Shown here one piece after another: positions 1 through 11,513 of a stretch of DNA of 64,000 nt (position 1 is the first letter of the stretch; each line of letters opens with the position of its first letter). The notes beneath the pieces are model-generated. The model did not search any database. It saw only the letters and a program-made list of their open reading frames with translations, and was not told the DNA's origin. Location: positions 10,971,867 through 11,035,866 of the forward strand of contig OW388296.1 of assembly GCA_936450465.1 (NCBI GenBank), in the 5' to 3' direction. The DNA is from Gibbula magus (lineage: Eukaryota > Mollusca > Gastropoda > Trochida > Trochidae). The position numbers were made by a program, and so were the translations under genes.

Positions 1-169
1 ACATAGATTCACGCGAGTGATGACATGCGAGGGATCTTGATTTGACATAACAAATGGACTTTTCGTATACATAATGAATATGCATGAAGTGAGGTGACAT
101 TCATATGGAATAGACTCAAACGTTGGTGACAGGAGCAAGGAAGGAAGATCACGTAATACAATGTACACA

Positions 170-276
<107 letters not shown>

Positions 277-282
277 TTACTA

Positions 283-540
283 ACTACCCTTTAGCGCTAC
301 CGGCGGTCGCGCTAAAGTACGGTTTTACGGCACAGAGATCTTTATCGCGACCGAGGCCGGTAGCGCTAACGTTCCGTCGACTCTAACGTCACATTCCCTT
401 GACCAAAATTAAAACATTTACATGAAACCGTCTGTAGTCACTTAATTATCGATTCCAAAAACTTACTTAAAACATTGAGCTCGTATTTTTGTTTTTTTGG
501 ACGGTTGAAAAAATCCGATATTTTGTGAGCTATAGCGCGA
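283..540 (+). mobile_element. Element with GGTAGCGCTATAG-type motifs, copy 1
   Basis: The end reads ACTAACTACCCT directly beside the TA microsatellite. It is followed by variants of a 13-base motif resembling GGTAGCGCTATAG (either strand) near 293, 305, 346, 356 and 526. The terminus of copy 2 (22420-22688) is the reverse complement of this one. Clustered subterminal motifs suggest transposase-binding sites of a non-autonomous DNA transposon. The outer boundary at about 540 is uncertain and no superfamily can be assigned. Confidence 0.5.
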
Positions 541-1324
541 CCTTAGAAAAACTTCGAAAAATCAGCTTAGAAAAGATATATCTCCGTAAAACTTTGTAGT
601 GAGCTACAATAACAACATATATGCAAGGAAAGTTAACATATTCTATCATTGGTAAAAAGTGCAGCTTTAAACAAAAAACCAAAGATTTGTGTCATCTGAA
701 TCGCTAACATTTTCGACGAGGACATCTGCATTGACTGCGCATGTCTCGAAATTTAAACTGTCATTGCCCGACATGAGGATGAGGCAACGAGTGACATGAT
801 CGAATAACGATGAAGGCCAAAGGTAAATAAAACATCATCTGCTTTATGTGTCTATAGTTTGTACTTTTTTCACATCGCATTATGCCATGTGTACACTTAT
901 TAATCTAAAATTGTTGGCCTATCGCCAGACCTTCATTTACACTTCGGTTAGTTCGGACAAGTCCGTAAAACCCTTGTTTTCAAGTCAATTTTAATATAAA
1001 AAATATTTGTGTTAGATAGGCCTATAGCTCTACAGTAGAAATTATTCATATCTTTCCCAGTAAATCTCCAAATACATATCACATATACAGATGAGTGTTT
1101 TCATATTTCAATCACTAGATCTAGGTAGAATCTACAAGTTTGAGAATTTTGACAAGTGCGTGACAACTCGATCGTCGACGTCGGTGTCTCCTCGCCTGGA
1201 CATAACGTACCGTAATAATCCCATAACCGTGAACGTGTTAATTAACTTAAATAGCAGTTGCGAGAATAATTTTCATGAATCTGTTGCTTGTCGATTAATT
1301 CTGAAATCTTTACCAAAATATAGG
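541..1324. other. No feature recognised
   Basis: AT-rich sequence. The 92-codon open frame at 1091-1369 has no recognisable domain, splice-supported partner or codon bias, so it is not called as a gene. Confidence 0.5.
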
Positions 1325-2260
1325 AAATCATCTCGGCTACAGATACATAATTTCCATAATATTTTCTGACACTTATTAAGAAATCTACCTCTTATCAAAC
1401 AACACATACATCATGCCGATTAGATTTAACATGGCCGTCATTGTGACATTGGAATCACAAGTGGTACATACGATATTTAAACACATGTCATTCGTAAACT
1501 AATCAAGTGATTGATGAAAGGTAATTATGTACCTATAGATGGGATGATTCCCAATATGTCCGCAACATATGACAGCAAAGGGGCTTTTATTTAATTTATG
1601 AAAATTTTTCTTGCAACAGCTACTAACACGTCTACTCGGAAATGTGCGTCACATTTAGCAGGCCACCTGCTGGCGGCCGAGTTGATGGCTACGATTCTTG
1701 ATTTTTGCAGGGCAGAGCACTCATGAAAATAATTGTTCTATAATCTTCGTAGGGTAGCCGGCTTTGACTACTGTCATGTGTATCCACTTTGTATCCAGTA
1801 TGTGTGTCTACAGTACCAAAAGTGAGTCATCAAACCCGTAATTCCCATAGACCTTCATTTTAATTAATCGTTGGAAGACTAATTTTCATTAATCGATTAT
1901 TGGCCGAGTTGCTTACAAAAGGTCTATCTACAAATTAAGAAATCATCTCAGCTACATATCCATAATTTCCATTATACATTCGGATGATTATAATGAAAAC
2001 TGCAGCAAAAAGGTCAGAAAATAAAAGCATATTTATCAGGTTCAACATGGCGGTCTATGGAGCAGCGGTATAAAAAGCAGTACTGTACTGCAGTACATGT
2101 GTTTAATCATTTGTCATTCAAAAACTAATCAATGGAAAGATAAAAGGTACTTTCGTTTGAATAGCAGAGATGATTTCCTTGCTGTGTACAATAATAATAA
2201 AAATTCAAGGACTTCTTCTCTATTTATGAAAATTATTCTTCCAACGATTAATTACTTAAT
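1325..2260. repeat. Diverged direct duplication, period about 610 bp
   Basis: The segments 1325-1630 and 1935-2260 share, in order, AGGAAATCATCTCGGCTACA-like sequence, CATAATTTCCAT, an AACATGG block, a TTTGTCATTC/ACTAATCAA block and TTTATGAAAATTATTCTTCC-like sequence. They are an old direct duplication of unknown origin. The 104-codon frame at 2097-2411 overlaps the second copy and is not supported. Confidence 0.6.
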
Positions 2261-2939
2261 TCGGACAGCAACATTATTTTCATTTCCATACAGTAGACTT
2301 GAATGTCTAGAATCAATATTTTTTGTTGACAGAATTTTTTTTGATGATGATCCTTTTCACAGTTGTCAATTTTTTTTCTATCTTGGCTGCAACCTAATAA
2401 TTTATTTTTAATTTTCCGTTTTCTGTTTGGAATGACCGTTACAGTATAGTCGTGAAATATTTTTTATTTTATGTACACATCATGTGACATATAGGTAAAT
2501 CAGATGACATAAGTAAAATTGTCGTCAGAAAAGTTAATTAAAATTATGTAATTCAAGCTGATATGAGTTCAAATCAAGCTGAAAAATTTGACATTGATCC
2601 AATCCGAATCTATTCTGTGAAAATTATTTATCCTAGACTAAATTCACATACTCTATGGAAAAAACATCACCGTCCAAATAATGTTTGCATGATGTCTGTA
2701 TCTAGATTTATGTAAATGGGTAATTAACTTAAACTTAAATATAAAAGAAATGAAAATTAAAACGGAGCAGTGAAAGAAAGTTGCCTTGACAGACTGTGTT
2801 TGGGAACATTGACTGAAATTTTTTTATCAGGAAAGCAATCAAGTTACTTGATACCCGATTCGAAACACAAGAATTACATATTTTTGTTTTGGCCTTGTGG
2901 TTCGAACAGTCACATGATCTAAAATTTTGAATCAACATT
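2261..2939. other. No feature recognised
   Basis: AT-rich sequence with no exon-like segment or repeat recognised. Confidence 0.5.
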
Positions 2940-3125
2940 AATTACTAATGAGTCTGTACAGAAGATTTAAGCTTTCTAGAACTTTCTGTTTTGGAGAAAA
3001 TGAAAATAGGTTTCTAGAATCAGTGGTTCTTGTGAAGAAGTCAAAAATATGAAAAGTTACAGACAACGGCCAATGCGATAAGCTAATCTGGCCTGAAGCC
3101 ATTACTAGTTCATCACATTTCAAAT
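2940..3125 (+). repeat. Diverged copy of repeat family C
   Basis: It contains the family markers in order: GAGTCTGTACA, TTTAAGCTTTCTAGA, GAAAATGAAAATAGGTTT, AAAAGTTACAGAC, then CCAATGCGATAAGC and a decayed CTGGCCTGA terminal palindrome. The same order recurs at 11540-12420, 13271-14540 and 19020-19535. Confidence 0.7.
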
Positions 3126-3229
3126 ACCGGTAATACATCACATATATATAATGTACATTTTCTGGAATAAGTAGTTGTCAATTACTAAATATACAATAAA
3201 TAAGTCCCACAAACTAAGGTGTCCACACA

Positions 3230-4140
3230 AGATTTAAGCTAACATGAAAAGTCTTCAAAAAAGGCATGATTGGAGGCATCTTGAAGTTGATAAGGCTAGA
3301 AAATATTATGAATAGGATATATGTATGCAAATGTTTATAGTAAAATGCATTGTGGCCTATTTGGGGATAAAACTTTGATTACTAATCAACAACAATGTCG
3401 ATTATAACAGTTGTTCAATTTGAATGTCTCAAGTAAAAGAAATCATACTTTGATCGATCGTAGTTTTGTGACGTATACTGTGATAACAATTTACATACAT
3501 TACTTATCCCTGTATAAAAATCTGTTATTTTTAAATCAGAGACCATCTTATAATTATTAATAAGTTATGGTCTCTGATAATATATAGATCTAACGTCCCT
3601 GATTTATTTTAACATATATTGAATTATATTATGAATTTTATCAAAATGTTGATTTTTGTCATTGCAAGAGTCAAGATATATTTATAAGAATATGTATATG
3701 AATAATTCAAATTTCAGCAGTCAATCATTTGTTCAAACTTGCTAATTTAAAGTACTGTACTAAATCCTTGAATAATCTGCCTTGAATAAATGCTGGGTCT
3801 AAGCCCTCCCTGAAATAAATAATCGCCAGCCTTGAATAATCGTTTAATTTAGCAATGTAATTTTTTTTTCGTAAATATCTCCCTTTTCTTAATTTTTACT
3901 TTCAGGCATGTAAGGCATATCTATTGGTCATTGGTAAGGGCTTCTTTTACAAATTTCACAATGAGAAATTTCTGATAATGATGTTTTTCGTTTGTATACA
4001 CATATTATGGCTTCAAAAAGAATAATTGTCTGCCTTGAAAAATCACGGCTCTATTTGATGTTTTAAATTAATAATTGCTGGGCAAATATTCAAGGATTTA
4101 TGGTATACCAAGTCGATTGATTATGAAGCATATGTAGGTT
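3230..4140 (+). repeat. Interspersed repeat, longer copy (partner at 52370-52900)
   Basis: It shares blocks GGCATGATTGGAGGCATCTT, GATTACTAATCA, TGTTCAAAC, CGATTGATTATGAAGCATAT and GGAAGGAAGGCA with 52370-52900 in the same order and orientation. The extra length is largely explained by a transposon inserted at 3755-4106. The class of the host repeat is unknown. Confidence 0.75.
3755..4106. mobile_element. Non-autonomous TIR element nested in a repeat
   Basis: The ends are inverted copies of TAAATCCTTGAATA. The related sequence at 52850 lacks the segment and reads continuously from AATTTAAAG to ACCAATTCGATTG, so it acts as an empty site. Flanking TA dinucleotides fit a Tc1/mariner-type TA target duplication. 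No coding capacity is seen. Confidence 0.7.
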
Positions 4141-4680
4141 TATCTATGGAAGGAAGGCAATGTTTGTTCATTTCGGCCTCACCCCCCACTAAAATACTGG
4201 GGTGGCAGGTAGTTTCCTGAATACCTTTAAATGATGGGATAGCGCAGTGTTTAGGAGTTCGGCTTTTGATCAAGAGGTCCAGGGTTCGAATCTTGCCAGG
4301 GGCACGGCAACTTCGTCTGCAGTAGAGAGCTGCCTATACGGAGTAAGGTTTGGGTGCAATGCAATGAATTTCAGCGTAGTACCACCCATGTTTTGCTAGT
4401 TCAAGGTTATGCTCGCAGATTTCACCACAATGCATAGCCACATGGCGTTGCAGGCTTTCTCTCTGCCACAGTGCTAGCATTTGCAATATGAATGCAATAC
4501 TCTTGAAAGCTGCGTTAAACCCCAACTCACCTTCTCCAAAACCAGTTGGCATAGGAAGCTAAATTTTAAAAATAATATCTTTCTTACATGCAGACACAAA
4601 TTTGTTCATTTGGACTTGACCCCCATCAAATATGGGTGTGGTAGGAATCCCTCCTCAAATATGAGCGCATTAAAGTCATA
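4140..4680 (+). repeat. Repeat family D copy split by a SINE
   Basis: Family D markers (TTCTCCAAAACTATTTG-like, TTTGTTCATTTGG and AAATATGGGCGTGGCAGG-like) lie on both sides of 4237-4528. Other copies are at 5560-5790 and 18290-18945. Confidence 0.65.
4237..4528 (+). mobile_element. tRNA-derived SINE
   Basis: The tRNA-like head shows an A-box-like TAGCGCAGTGTTTAGG near 4248 and a B box GGTTCGAATC near 4293, with spacing typical of pol III promoters. The body ends in a GCGTTAAACCCCAACTCACC-type tail. It interrupts a family D repeat between CTTTAAA and TTCTCCAAAACCAG. Element ends are approximate. Confidence 0.7.
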
Positions 4681-4867
4681 CCTTAAATTTCACTCGAAGA
4701 ACTAGTAATGCGACGACGCTCAAATTTGGACAATATGATATTTTTATGATGGAGACTTATGAATTTAAAGTTTTATTCTTTTACCTTTTTCCCCTTACCT
4801 AGTGCAGTCAGTGAGCTGCATAGAATTGAATAAGGATTTTATTAGATGCAAGGGGAACAGTTAATGC

Positions 4868-5222
4868 AATTAATACATGATTCATACACGGTCAAATTGA
4901 AAGATATTAATTAAGTCAATACTTTGATGACTTTACATTTCACAACTTGATAAAGCACAGATTTGTAAAAAAAAAATGAGAATTGAAGCCATTCATTGGC
5001 GCTGCGAGTGGGGAAAACTTCGCTACGGCCTAATATCACATTGTTTATTAGTTTTATGATACCTTATGTGTTACTATGTGAATATCCTATAAGCCACCAA
5101 GTGACTATGTTCTTTTATTACAATTTTTTAAAATTTGGTTAAACATAGCATGTTTTCATTTCACGAAATGCCAAGAAACCAAGATGGCGGAAGCTGCCGA
5201 TAACATCGGCGATAGAGCTTTC
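4868..5222 (+). repeat. Interspersed repeat (partner at 49513-49865)
   Basis: It matches 49513-49865 block by block: TTGAAAGATA, GATGACTTTA, TTGATAAAG, GAAGCCATTCAT, AGTGGGGAAAA, GTTACTATGTGAAT, CATTTCACG, ATGCCAAGAA and ATGGCGGA. Confidence 0.8.
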
Positions 5223-5223
5223 C

Positions 5224-5500
5224 CTTTAAAGGGGCTGTAGCACATTTATTTCAATTTTTCTTTCTTTCAAATTTTCCCATTTATAATGATAGTTGATGTG
5301 ATTTATATTTACTTTAGAGGTTAAAACATCTTATTACACAAACCAATTATCCGTAGTGGTAATAACAGTGTTGGGTATAAAGCAAAAATTGCATGGCGAC
5401 CATTTTAATGTGAACAAATTTTGTTATTTAGAATTGCAAAAAAAGATTACCATGGCTTAAAAGAACCATGTACACTAAATTTTTAACTTGATTTTCCGAA
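5224..5500 (+). mobile_element. TTAAAGGGGCTGTAGCAC element, 5' end
   Basis: It begins TTTAAAGGGGCTGTAGCAC. An opposite end, GTGCTACAGCGCCTTTAA, is seen at about 45818-45836, and internal blocks (TTTTAATGTGAACA, CCATGGCTTA, GAACCATGT) recur at 45640-45720. This fits a TIR transposon family with TTAA-like ends. The 3' end of this copy is not resolved. Confidence 0.5.
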
Positions 5501-5559
5501 GGGCATGTTGTTTGATAATTGAAAGATAAATGAATCTTTTGGCTATAAGTATAATATGA

Positions 5560-5790
5560 TTTAGACCTCCCTCAAACCTTTAAACAACTTCTTCTCCAAA
5601 ACTATTTGATACAGAAAGCTCAAATTTTCAGAATTACATCTTTATAACATATATACTATGGTTTGTTCATTTGGTAAAAATCACTTCTCAAATATGGGCG
5701 TGGCAGGGTGTTAAATAAAATGTAAAAATTAACTATGAAAGCCGGAAGCCATGGCTCCATTTTTTAGATCTTCAATCATTTCAGTACTGA
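5560..5790 (+). repeat. Repeat family D copy
   Basis: This is the most complete family D sequence: CCTTTAAACAACTTCTTCTC, CAAAACTATTTGATACAG, TTTTCAGAA, TTTGTTCATTTGG, AAATATGGGCGTGGCAGG, then an AGCCATGGCTC end. Confidence 0.7.
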
Positions 5791-6097
5791 TGAGCTACAC
5801 GGCACATGGCTAATTTAAAGGCACAAACATGCAAACCATTAATTTCAAAACATGCAAAAGAGGACATGTTTCAATGAACAATACATTAGTCTGTAACTAT
5901 AAAATGCACCCAGCCAACATCTCCGCCAATTAAACTCCCCAACAATTACTTACTGTAACCCAATGAACAAATATTGACCCTCTAGGTGCAAGGTACCTTC
6001 CCACAAAATGTAATATGTAATATGGTACTGCACCTCTAGCTGCTAGTGGTCTAGAAGACATTTGAAAAGTATCCTTTGAATAGTTTTCTGTTATCGG

Positions 6098-6170
6098 TCC
6101 GACTAAAAGGTTGACAGACTCTTTGGTATTATTATAAACCCCCAAACCGTTGGTCAGGGGGATGAAAATG
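6098..6170 (+). repeat. 3' terminus of a family B (Helentron-like) element
   Basis: TTTGGTATTATTATAAACCC followed by CCAAACCGTTGGTCAGGGGG corresponds to the hairpin end of the intact family B element at 16850-16903. The CCCCC...GGGGG stem with an ACCGTTGGT loop is retained. Sequence 5880-6060 resembles family C. Confidence 0.65.
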
Positions 6171-6257
6171 AAACAGCAAATCTAAACAGAGAAAATACTT
6201 TATTACCAACAAAGAATACAGATTTGGTCAACTTGTGTCATTATAGATGCCTTCCAC

Positions 6258-6413
6258 CAGGGTTGCAGATTCAAATTTTTGCCAGTCGGACATTTCATCT
6301 TTGATCCAAATGTTCTTTTCCTTTTGATTTTCTTCAATCGGTCAACTGACTTTTCAAATGTCCGGATTCACAATCTCACATGTCCGGCAAATAGACCAAT
6401 TTCTGCATCCCTG
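6258..6413. mobile_element. 156-bp hAT-type MITE with 8-bp target duplication
   Basis: The ends CAGGGTTGCAGA and TCTGCATCCCTG are inverted with one mismatch. CCTTCCAC occurs directly on both sides (6250-6257 and 6414-6421). An 8-bp duplication with CAGGG ends is characteristic of the hAT superfamily. It has no coding capacity. The perfect duplication suggests a fairly recent insertion. Confidence 0.85.
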
Positions 6414-6421
6414 CCTTCCAC

Positions 6422-7494
6422 CATCTGAAAAATAAAAATAAACCATACCGGTATATCAAATATAGACAAAAACTGATCTGAAGAATGAAATGTCTGTTAC
6501 AAATTGCATTGATCACGGAGTCTGAAAATTCTTACCAAAGGGCAACAAAATTGAGATATCTTCAACCAGTTTAAAAATTTATAATATGGTGTAACACGCT
6601 ATAATCATACAGGCACAACACAAACAACTTATGTAAGTTAGCATATACATCACATGTAGATGACCAGCTGATATTCCAACCTCGATATACAAAAGGCAGA
6701 TGTTCACATCATAGTGATTTACTTGTATCAAGTTTCGAAATATTGGAACGATTAGTGTCTGAGTTATGAATGGAACAAAATGTGTGACAAAGCAAAAAAA
6801 CTTTAAAAAAATTTGCCTAAATTATCAGCAAATGATGGTATAAAACAATACAAAAGACAGATATATATGCATCATTGTGATTTACATGTATCAAGCTTTG
6901 AAACATTGAACTGTTAGTGTCTGAGTTGCATGACTACTTCGTAGCGGTATAAAAAGTTTCATCAGTGATTTTTATGGACTTTTGTACTACAGTTTGTAAA
7001 AAAACCCTAAATAATAGGTTCTTAGATACAATTCATTTTCTCATGAAATATTGTTTATTAAACATTTTAAACAAATTATTTATAACATTAACATCTAACA
7101 TCCCAATCAATATGTTAACACATCACAATAATAAATTTGAATACCGACTATTACTAAGTACAAACTCGCCTCACATCCTTAATTAAAGCCACAATTATAG
7201 ATTAATTGCTCAACATGTTTTTATGTATTTATTACAAATAAGTGAGAACCTAATGTTTTTGTTTTATTACTGAAGACATTGATATAGCTTTGATTAGATT
7301 GTTTATGTAAATTATTTAAATTATTGGCCTAATATATCTACTTTTCTGCTTTAAAAACAGGAAGAAAAAGAACATGTGGGTAGTGGCCTTAAAAGGCTTA
7401 CATTTATTCAAATCCATTTAAACTCCTATTTTGTTAAAACATGACATTGTTTACATTTTGCCGTGCGCTAACTGACCCCGAGGTATGTCTTTTC
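6422..7494. other. Non-genic; two diverged family B units at 6700-6935
   Basis: 6700-6777 and 6858-6932 each contain a GTGATTTAC.TGTATCAAG block and a TTAGTGTCTGAGTT block, like family B units (TACATGTATAAAGTTTCA, ATTTGAGTTATGAGCGGAAC). The rest of the interval shows nothing recognisable. Confidence 0.5.
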
Positions 7495-7640
7495 ACAGGG
7501 GCTTGTATTGCTGAAAATAAACAGTTCCTAGGTCCGATACTTTGATACGATACACTTTATACTAATAAATAAAAGTATAAGGTGTATCTTATTGAAGTAT
7601 TGGACCTAGGAACTGTTTCTCAGCAATACAAGCCCTTGTG
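7495..7640. mobile_element. Foldback MITE, arms about 65 bp
   Basis: The left arm (7495-7563) and right arm (7574-7640) are near-perfect inverted copies, e.g. GGGCTTGTATTGCTGA against TCAGCAATACAAGCCC and CAGTTCCTAGGTCC against GGACCTAGGAACTG. Terminal CACAGGGG sequence is shared with elements near 9030 and 56571, suggesting one family. Confidence 0.85.
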
Positions 7641-7683
7641 TGTCTTTTTACAAGAGCTGACGGTTTGGTTGAGAGATGGTTAA

Positions 7684-8175
7684 AGGTACATCCATTGTGT
7701 TGTTGGGGGTTAAATATATTGCAAACGTTATAAATGGTATTACTTTATCGAGTAGTACCGGCTATTACCGGAAACTACCATTTTGATGATAGTAGACTTA
7801 GCATATTGACGAAATGAAAGTAAAAGTACTGATTTCTGATCGAAAACCGGACAATGCACAGCGTGTGGCGCGCTTCAATGAGTCAAACGTAAGATTGGAA
7901 TCTTATATATAACAGCAAAAAAGACAAATTTGAATTGATAATATTTAATAGGTCACATAACTACTGTGCATGTATATGGGACGTGCAGTTTCGGTTTCTG
8001 CACATGCATAATGATGTTACTCAATTTGAATTGGAAACTAGTAATTATGATATATTTGGCGATTGGGGATAAATATGCAAGCTGGGTGAATTTATTTGTA
8101 TTGTAGACAGTACGTGTGGTGAGTTGGAACATATTAAAGCCAAATGAAATTTTATGAAACACAATGGATGCACCT
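7684..8175. mobile_element. 492-bp TIR transposon flanked by TTAA (copy 1)
   Basis: TTAA occurs at 7680-7683 and 8176-8179. The ends AGGTACATCCATTGTGTT and CAATGGATGCACCT are inverted. A second copy at 55689-56158 shares most of the interior (ACCATTTTGATGATAGTAGA, CGAAAACCGGACAATGCA). TTAA flanks are typical of piggyBac, but the superfamily is inferred from the flank only. The minus-strand frame at 7953-8162 is conserved in copy 2 (55938-56147), probably because the whole element is. Confidence 0.8.
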
Positions 8176-8179
8176 TTAA

Positions 8180-9499
8180 GATTTTAAGAGTTTCTTCTCA
8201 CCCAGTAAGCATAAATATATAATTTGTTCATGGCTTAAATGAACGGAGTGTAAATTTTCATTCATATTTGTTGTTTGTTTGGAGCACTGGATTACACGAG
8301 TCTGTCAGACTAACAATGCAAAATGACGTACCGCCAAGTACCACCGTAAATAATTCATGAAAACTTGCCTAGCAGGTAAAATAGCATCATAGGCTGTTGT
8401 AATAAGATAATTATTTGACAGATGCATCCAGCTTGAACTTCTGCCAAGTGATTTTATCATAATATTTAGCAAAAGTAAAGAGGTTTTTGTAAAACATCTA
8501 CCAACTTGTCAATGCTATGTGAATGGTATTTCTGTGTTTTCTGTGCAGCCTTAGCCTCATTTTTTATTTTGTTACTCGGTTTCTCATGCCTCATTAATAT
8601 TCATGAGGCAATATTAAGAATGTCCACAGCATATGAAGCACATTTGATACCCAGGCCTGACATCTTAAATAGTCCAAGTACACTGCAAGACAGTAACATT
8701 CACTTTGTTAACATGTGTACAACATTGTTGCAACTCCATGATAACTTGTATGGTGAAATAACCTTCAGGAAAAAGATAACAATGTTGTTGGTAAGACATG
8801 ATACATGTGTGAACAGTAAACTTTTAATAGAATATTCAAGTTGAGAATATAAAGGTGACCTAGATAATATACTGGAAAATATTGTCAGGGATATTTTGCC
8901 TAAGTGCCATGGGCTCTGTAGCTCATCAGGGTTCATATTGTTCGATGATGAAGAGTTTAAGACAAATTAATAGATTGTTTTCAATATAATGCACAATCCA
9001 TAGCCCTAAAAGTTTCTAGTCTTGGTCAGTGGCACAGGTGCGTGTATTGCTTAGAAACAGCGTTTGAAAGACATATACCTATATATAGACCCTACCCTAT
9101 TCCTATATAAAAGGAAAGGGATGTAATGACGAAACCACCCCATGTTCATTCAAAGTCATATTTCGCATCAAAAAAAATTTTCATTGGCCCAGTCGATGAC
9201 TACCATACGTGACAGCTAAATGATTTCCCTCCAAAATGAGCTATAAATGGTCACACTTGGATAATTATTTCATAAGGTAACCTGGTATGCGACAAAGACA
9301 GTCCGTAATCGCTACCTCGTGAATTCTAAGCCAATTTCCCAGTTAACGAAAATCAGCGAAAACTCACCTTTTAAAATTGTTTTTTAATTCCAAACAAAAT
9401 GTTACAAAATTTGGAGAGAAACAATACAAATCTCTTCTCAAGTCTTGTAAACATGTAATCGTGTATTGTATCTTTGAGGGGAAGCTGAAATGAACAAAC
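8180..9499. other. Non-genic; repeat fragments only
   Basis: 8895-8940 is a family-end fragment (CCATGGGCTCTGTAGCTCAT). 9030-9110 resembles one arm of the CACAGGGG foldback family (GTGTATTGCTTAGAAACAGC). 8587-8610 is a short palindrome around TTAATATT. No exon-like coding is recognised; the 112-codon frame at 8506-8844 has no recognisable domain. Confidence 0.5.
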
Positions 9500-9665
9500 T
9501 TTGATCCCCTAGGCTCTAGGTGCAAGGTACCTTCCCATAAAATTTTAGCTTTGGAGTCATGGCGATTCTGGAAAAGTCGAAAGTGTGAAAAGTTTACAGA
9601 CTACAGATTCCGGCCCATGCCATAACCACATCTGGCCTTTCAGGCCTGTTGAGCCAAAAGTTAAA
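9500..9665 (+). repeat. Repeat family C terminal unit
   Basis: CTAGGTGCAAGGTACCTTCC, AATTTTAGCTTTGGAG, GTGAAAAGTTTACAGAC, GGCCCATGCCATAACC, then the terminal palindrome TCTGGCCTTTCAGGCC. Confidence 0.75.
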
Positions 9666-11055
9666 ACAATCATAAAACCATTACAGCAAGAAATTATTAC
9701 CGGTAAGTAATATTACCAAATAACAAAAACAATTGCTTTTCAAATTGTAAAATATGCAAGCTTTCATACATTCTGCTCAACGTAACAAGCGCTTTTCAAC
9801 ATGATCCGTCAGGAGAGATGGCTTATCCCCCCGGCCCCAAACATAATCAGTTTTAGCAGTATATAATTAAAACTATAAGGTGTTTTTGCTCCTTCCCCCA
9901 ATTTAATTAAGTTATTACCTTACTAAAAGAGAATTGTCAAAAAATGTTGCCATGGAAAAAGAATAAATAGAGCCATAGGCTCTGCAGCTCATCAGGTACT
10001 ATATCTACTATACAAATATTTTTTAAAAATTGGTTTGGACAAATTTACCAAGTTCAACAGGTTTTGCTTTCAATACAGGTTTACTTATAACCTTTATAAC
10101 AAAATCAGTGGAGCAACCGTCAAATATTTTTACCATGTTTCCCTACATCTCCTATTTTCTCTGACCAATCATCAGCCCAAAACAATCCCCTACAGAGAAA
10201 GGGAAAGGAGGATGGGGAGACAGGGAGAGAGAACCATTACACTTTGGTGAAATGGTCAAGCATAATTCTTCATTCATAAAAAAGTCTATGTGTTAACAAT
10301 TGAATAGCTTAGACAAACTTGAAAGTCTTAAAAGCATTTTCTCCTCAACTGTAAGAAATAACGTCCTTAACCATTGTACCAATCCTTCAAATACTAAACA
10401 ACATGCATTTGTCTATAGTGCCTCACTTAGTTTAACTGTTACATAAAAAGAAGCCTGATCATAACATTGCATTACACATTACTCTCTCAGCTGCTCTTGT
10501 ACTGTGGAGAACAGTGAGTGAAACCTGAAACCTCCAGTTACATCACTCTCCAGCATAAGACTTAAAATATCCCTATCTTGCCTAATTTGAGACTTTTTGA
10601 GAGCTACTTTCTTTGTAGAAATGTTGATTGTAAACCACTGACGATACCATTATGTTTGATAGCTGATTTTAATTTAGACATGTTATGTATTAAAGACAAT
10701 AAATTTCAATCATGTGTCTGTCATACTAGTTCACATGTGTCTGTCATAGGTCACGTGTGAAAATCGCCATTTTCCGCAAAGTTCAAAGGCTCACAACTGT
10801 TTAACTAATTTGGATATCTAAATTTTATTTACAGCTCCGGATGAACAATTTCAAGAACAACAACTTTTCTGTTGAACCCTTTCATCAAAAAGTTGATAGT
10901 GAAGTCCCGAACATCGCAAACGTTCTCAATTTTCTTGAATATTCAGAAAAAGATAACACATTACTTATGTATGCAATCTTAATGATGATTACATCTACTT
11001 AAGTGGAAATTAAAGCACAATATTTTCTATTATGCAACTTAGTATGAAAATATTA
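9666..11055. other. No gene recognised
   Basis: AT-rich. A family-end fragment lies at 9969-9997 (AGAGCCATAGGCTCTGCAGC) and a purine-rich patch at 10193-10233. Nothing else is recognised. Confidence 0.5.
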
Positions 11056-11065
11056 ACCATTTTGT

Positions 11066-11513
11066 CAGTCTGATTAAAATCGACGGTTTTCCATGGAATA
11101 AAAATTGCAAAATAGTGCATCTACCGGGATACGAACTAATATCAGTCGTAGGTTCCACGCCAAACCGTCTGATAACAGTTCATAGACTCGCGTGTTAGAG
11201 CGCAATTCAGGTAGCCAATCAAAAGATGCCCAACAAATGCTTTCGGTGCGAGAAACTAGGGGCAGATAACTCCAAACAGCTATTCTTTTGTCTGTTCCGA
11301 ATGCTTTCAAAACAGCGACCGTTTAAATACTATGATGTGATGGGTCAGCTATTTGACTCAGCTTTGGCTGCGCTAAACCGGTTCGGAACACACGCCTATA
11401 CGGGATGTTCTCAGACCTTGAGGTGAGGAATCTACAGAACCTGTTCGTATCCCGGTAGATATATTATTTTGCAAATTTTATTCCTCGGAACAAGGTCGAT
11501 TTTAATCAGACTG
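11066..11513. mobile_element. Mutator-like MITE, copy 1 (448 bp)
   Basis: The ends CAGTCTGATTAAAATCGAC and GTCGATTTTAATCAGACTG are inverted, and the inverted region extends about 70 bp on each side to the CTACCGGGATACGAAC motif. ACCATTTTGT flanks both sides (11056-11065, 11514-11523), a perfect 10-bp target duplication. Long TIRs with 9-10 bp duplications are the mark of Mutator-like elements. No transposase is present. A minus-strand frame here (WSYLPL.SRTES) recurs in copies 3 and 5 but probably only reflects family identity. Confidence 0.88.

Noticed and set aside
4243..4312. Functional tRNA gene
   Set aside because: A and B boxes are present but acceptor-stem pairing is poor and a SINE body and tail follow.
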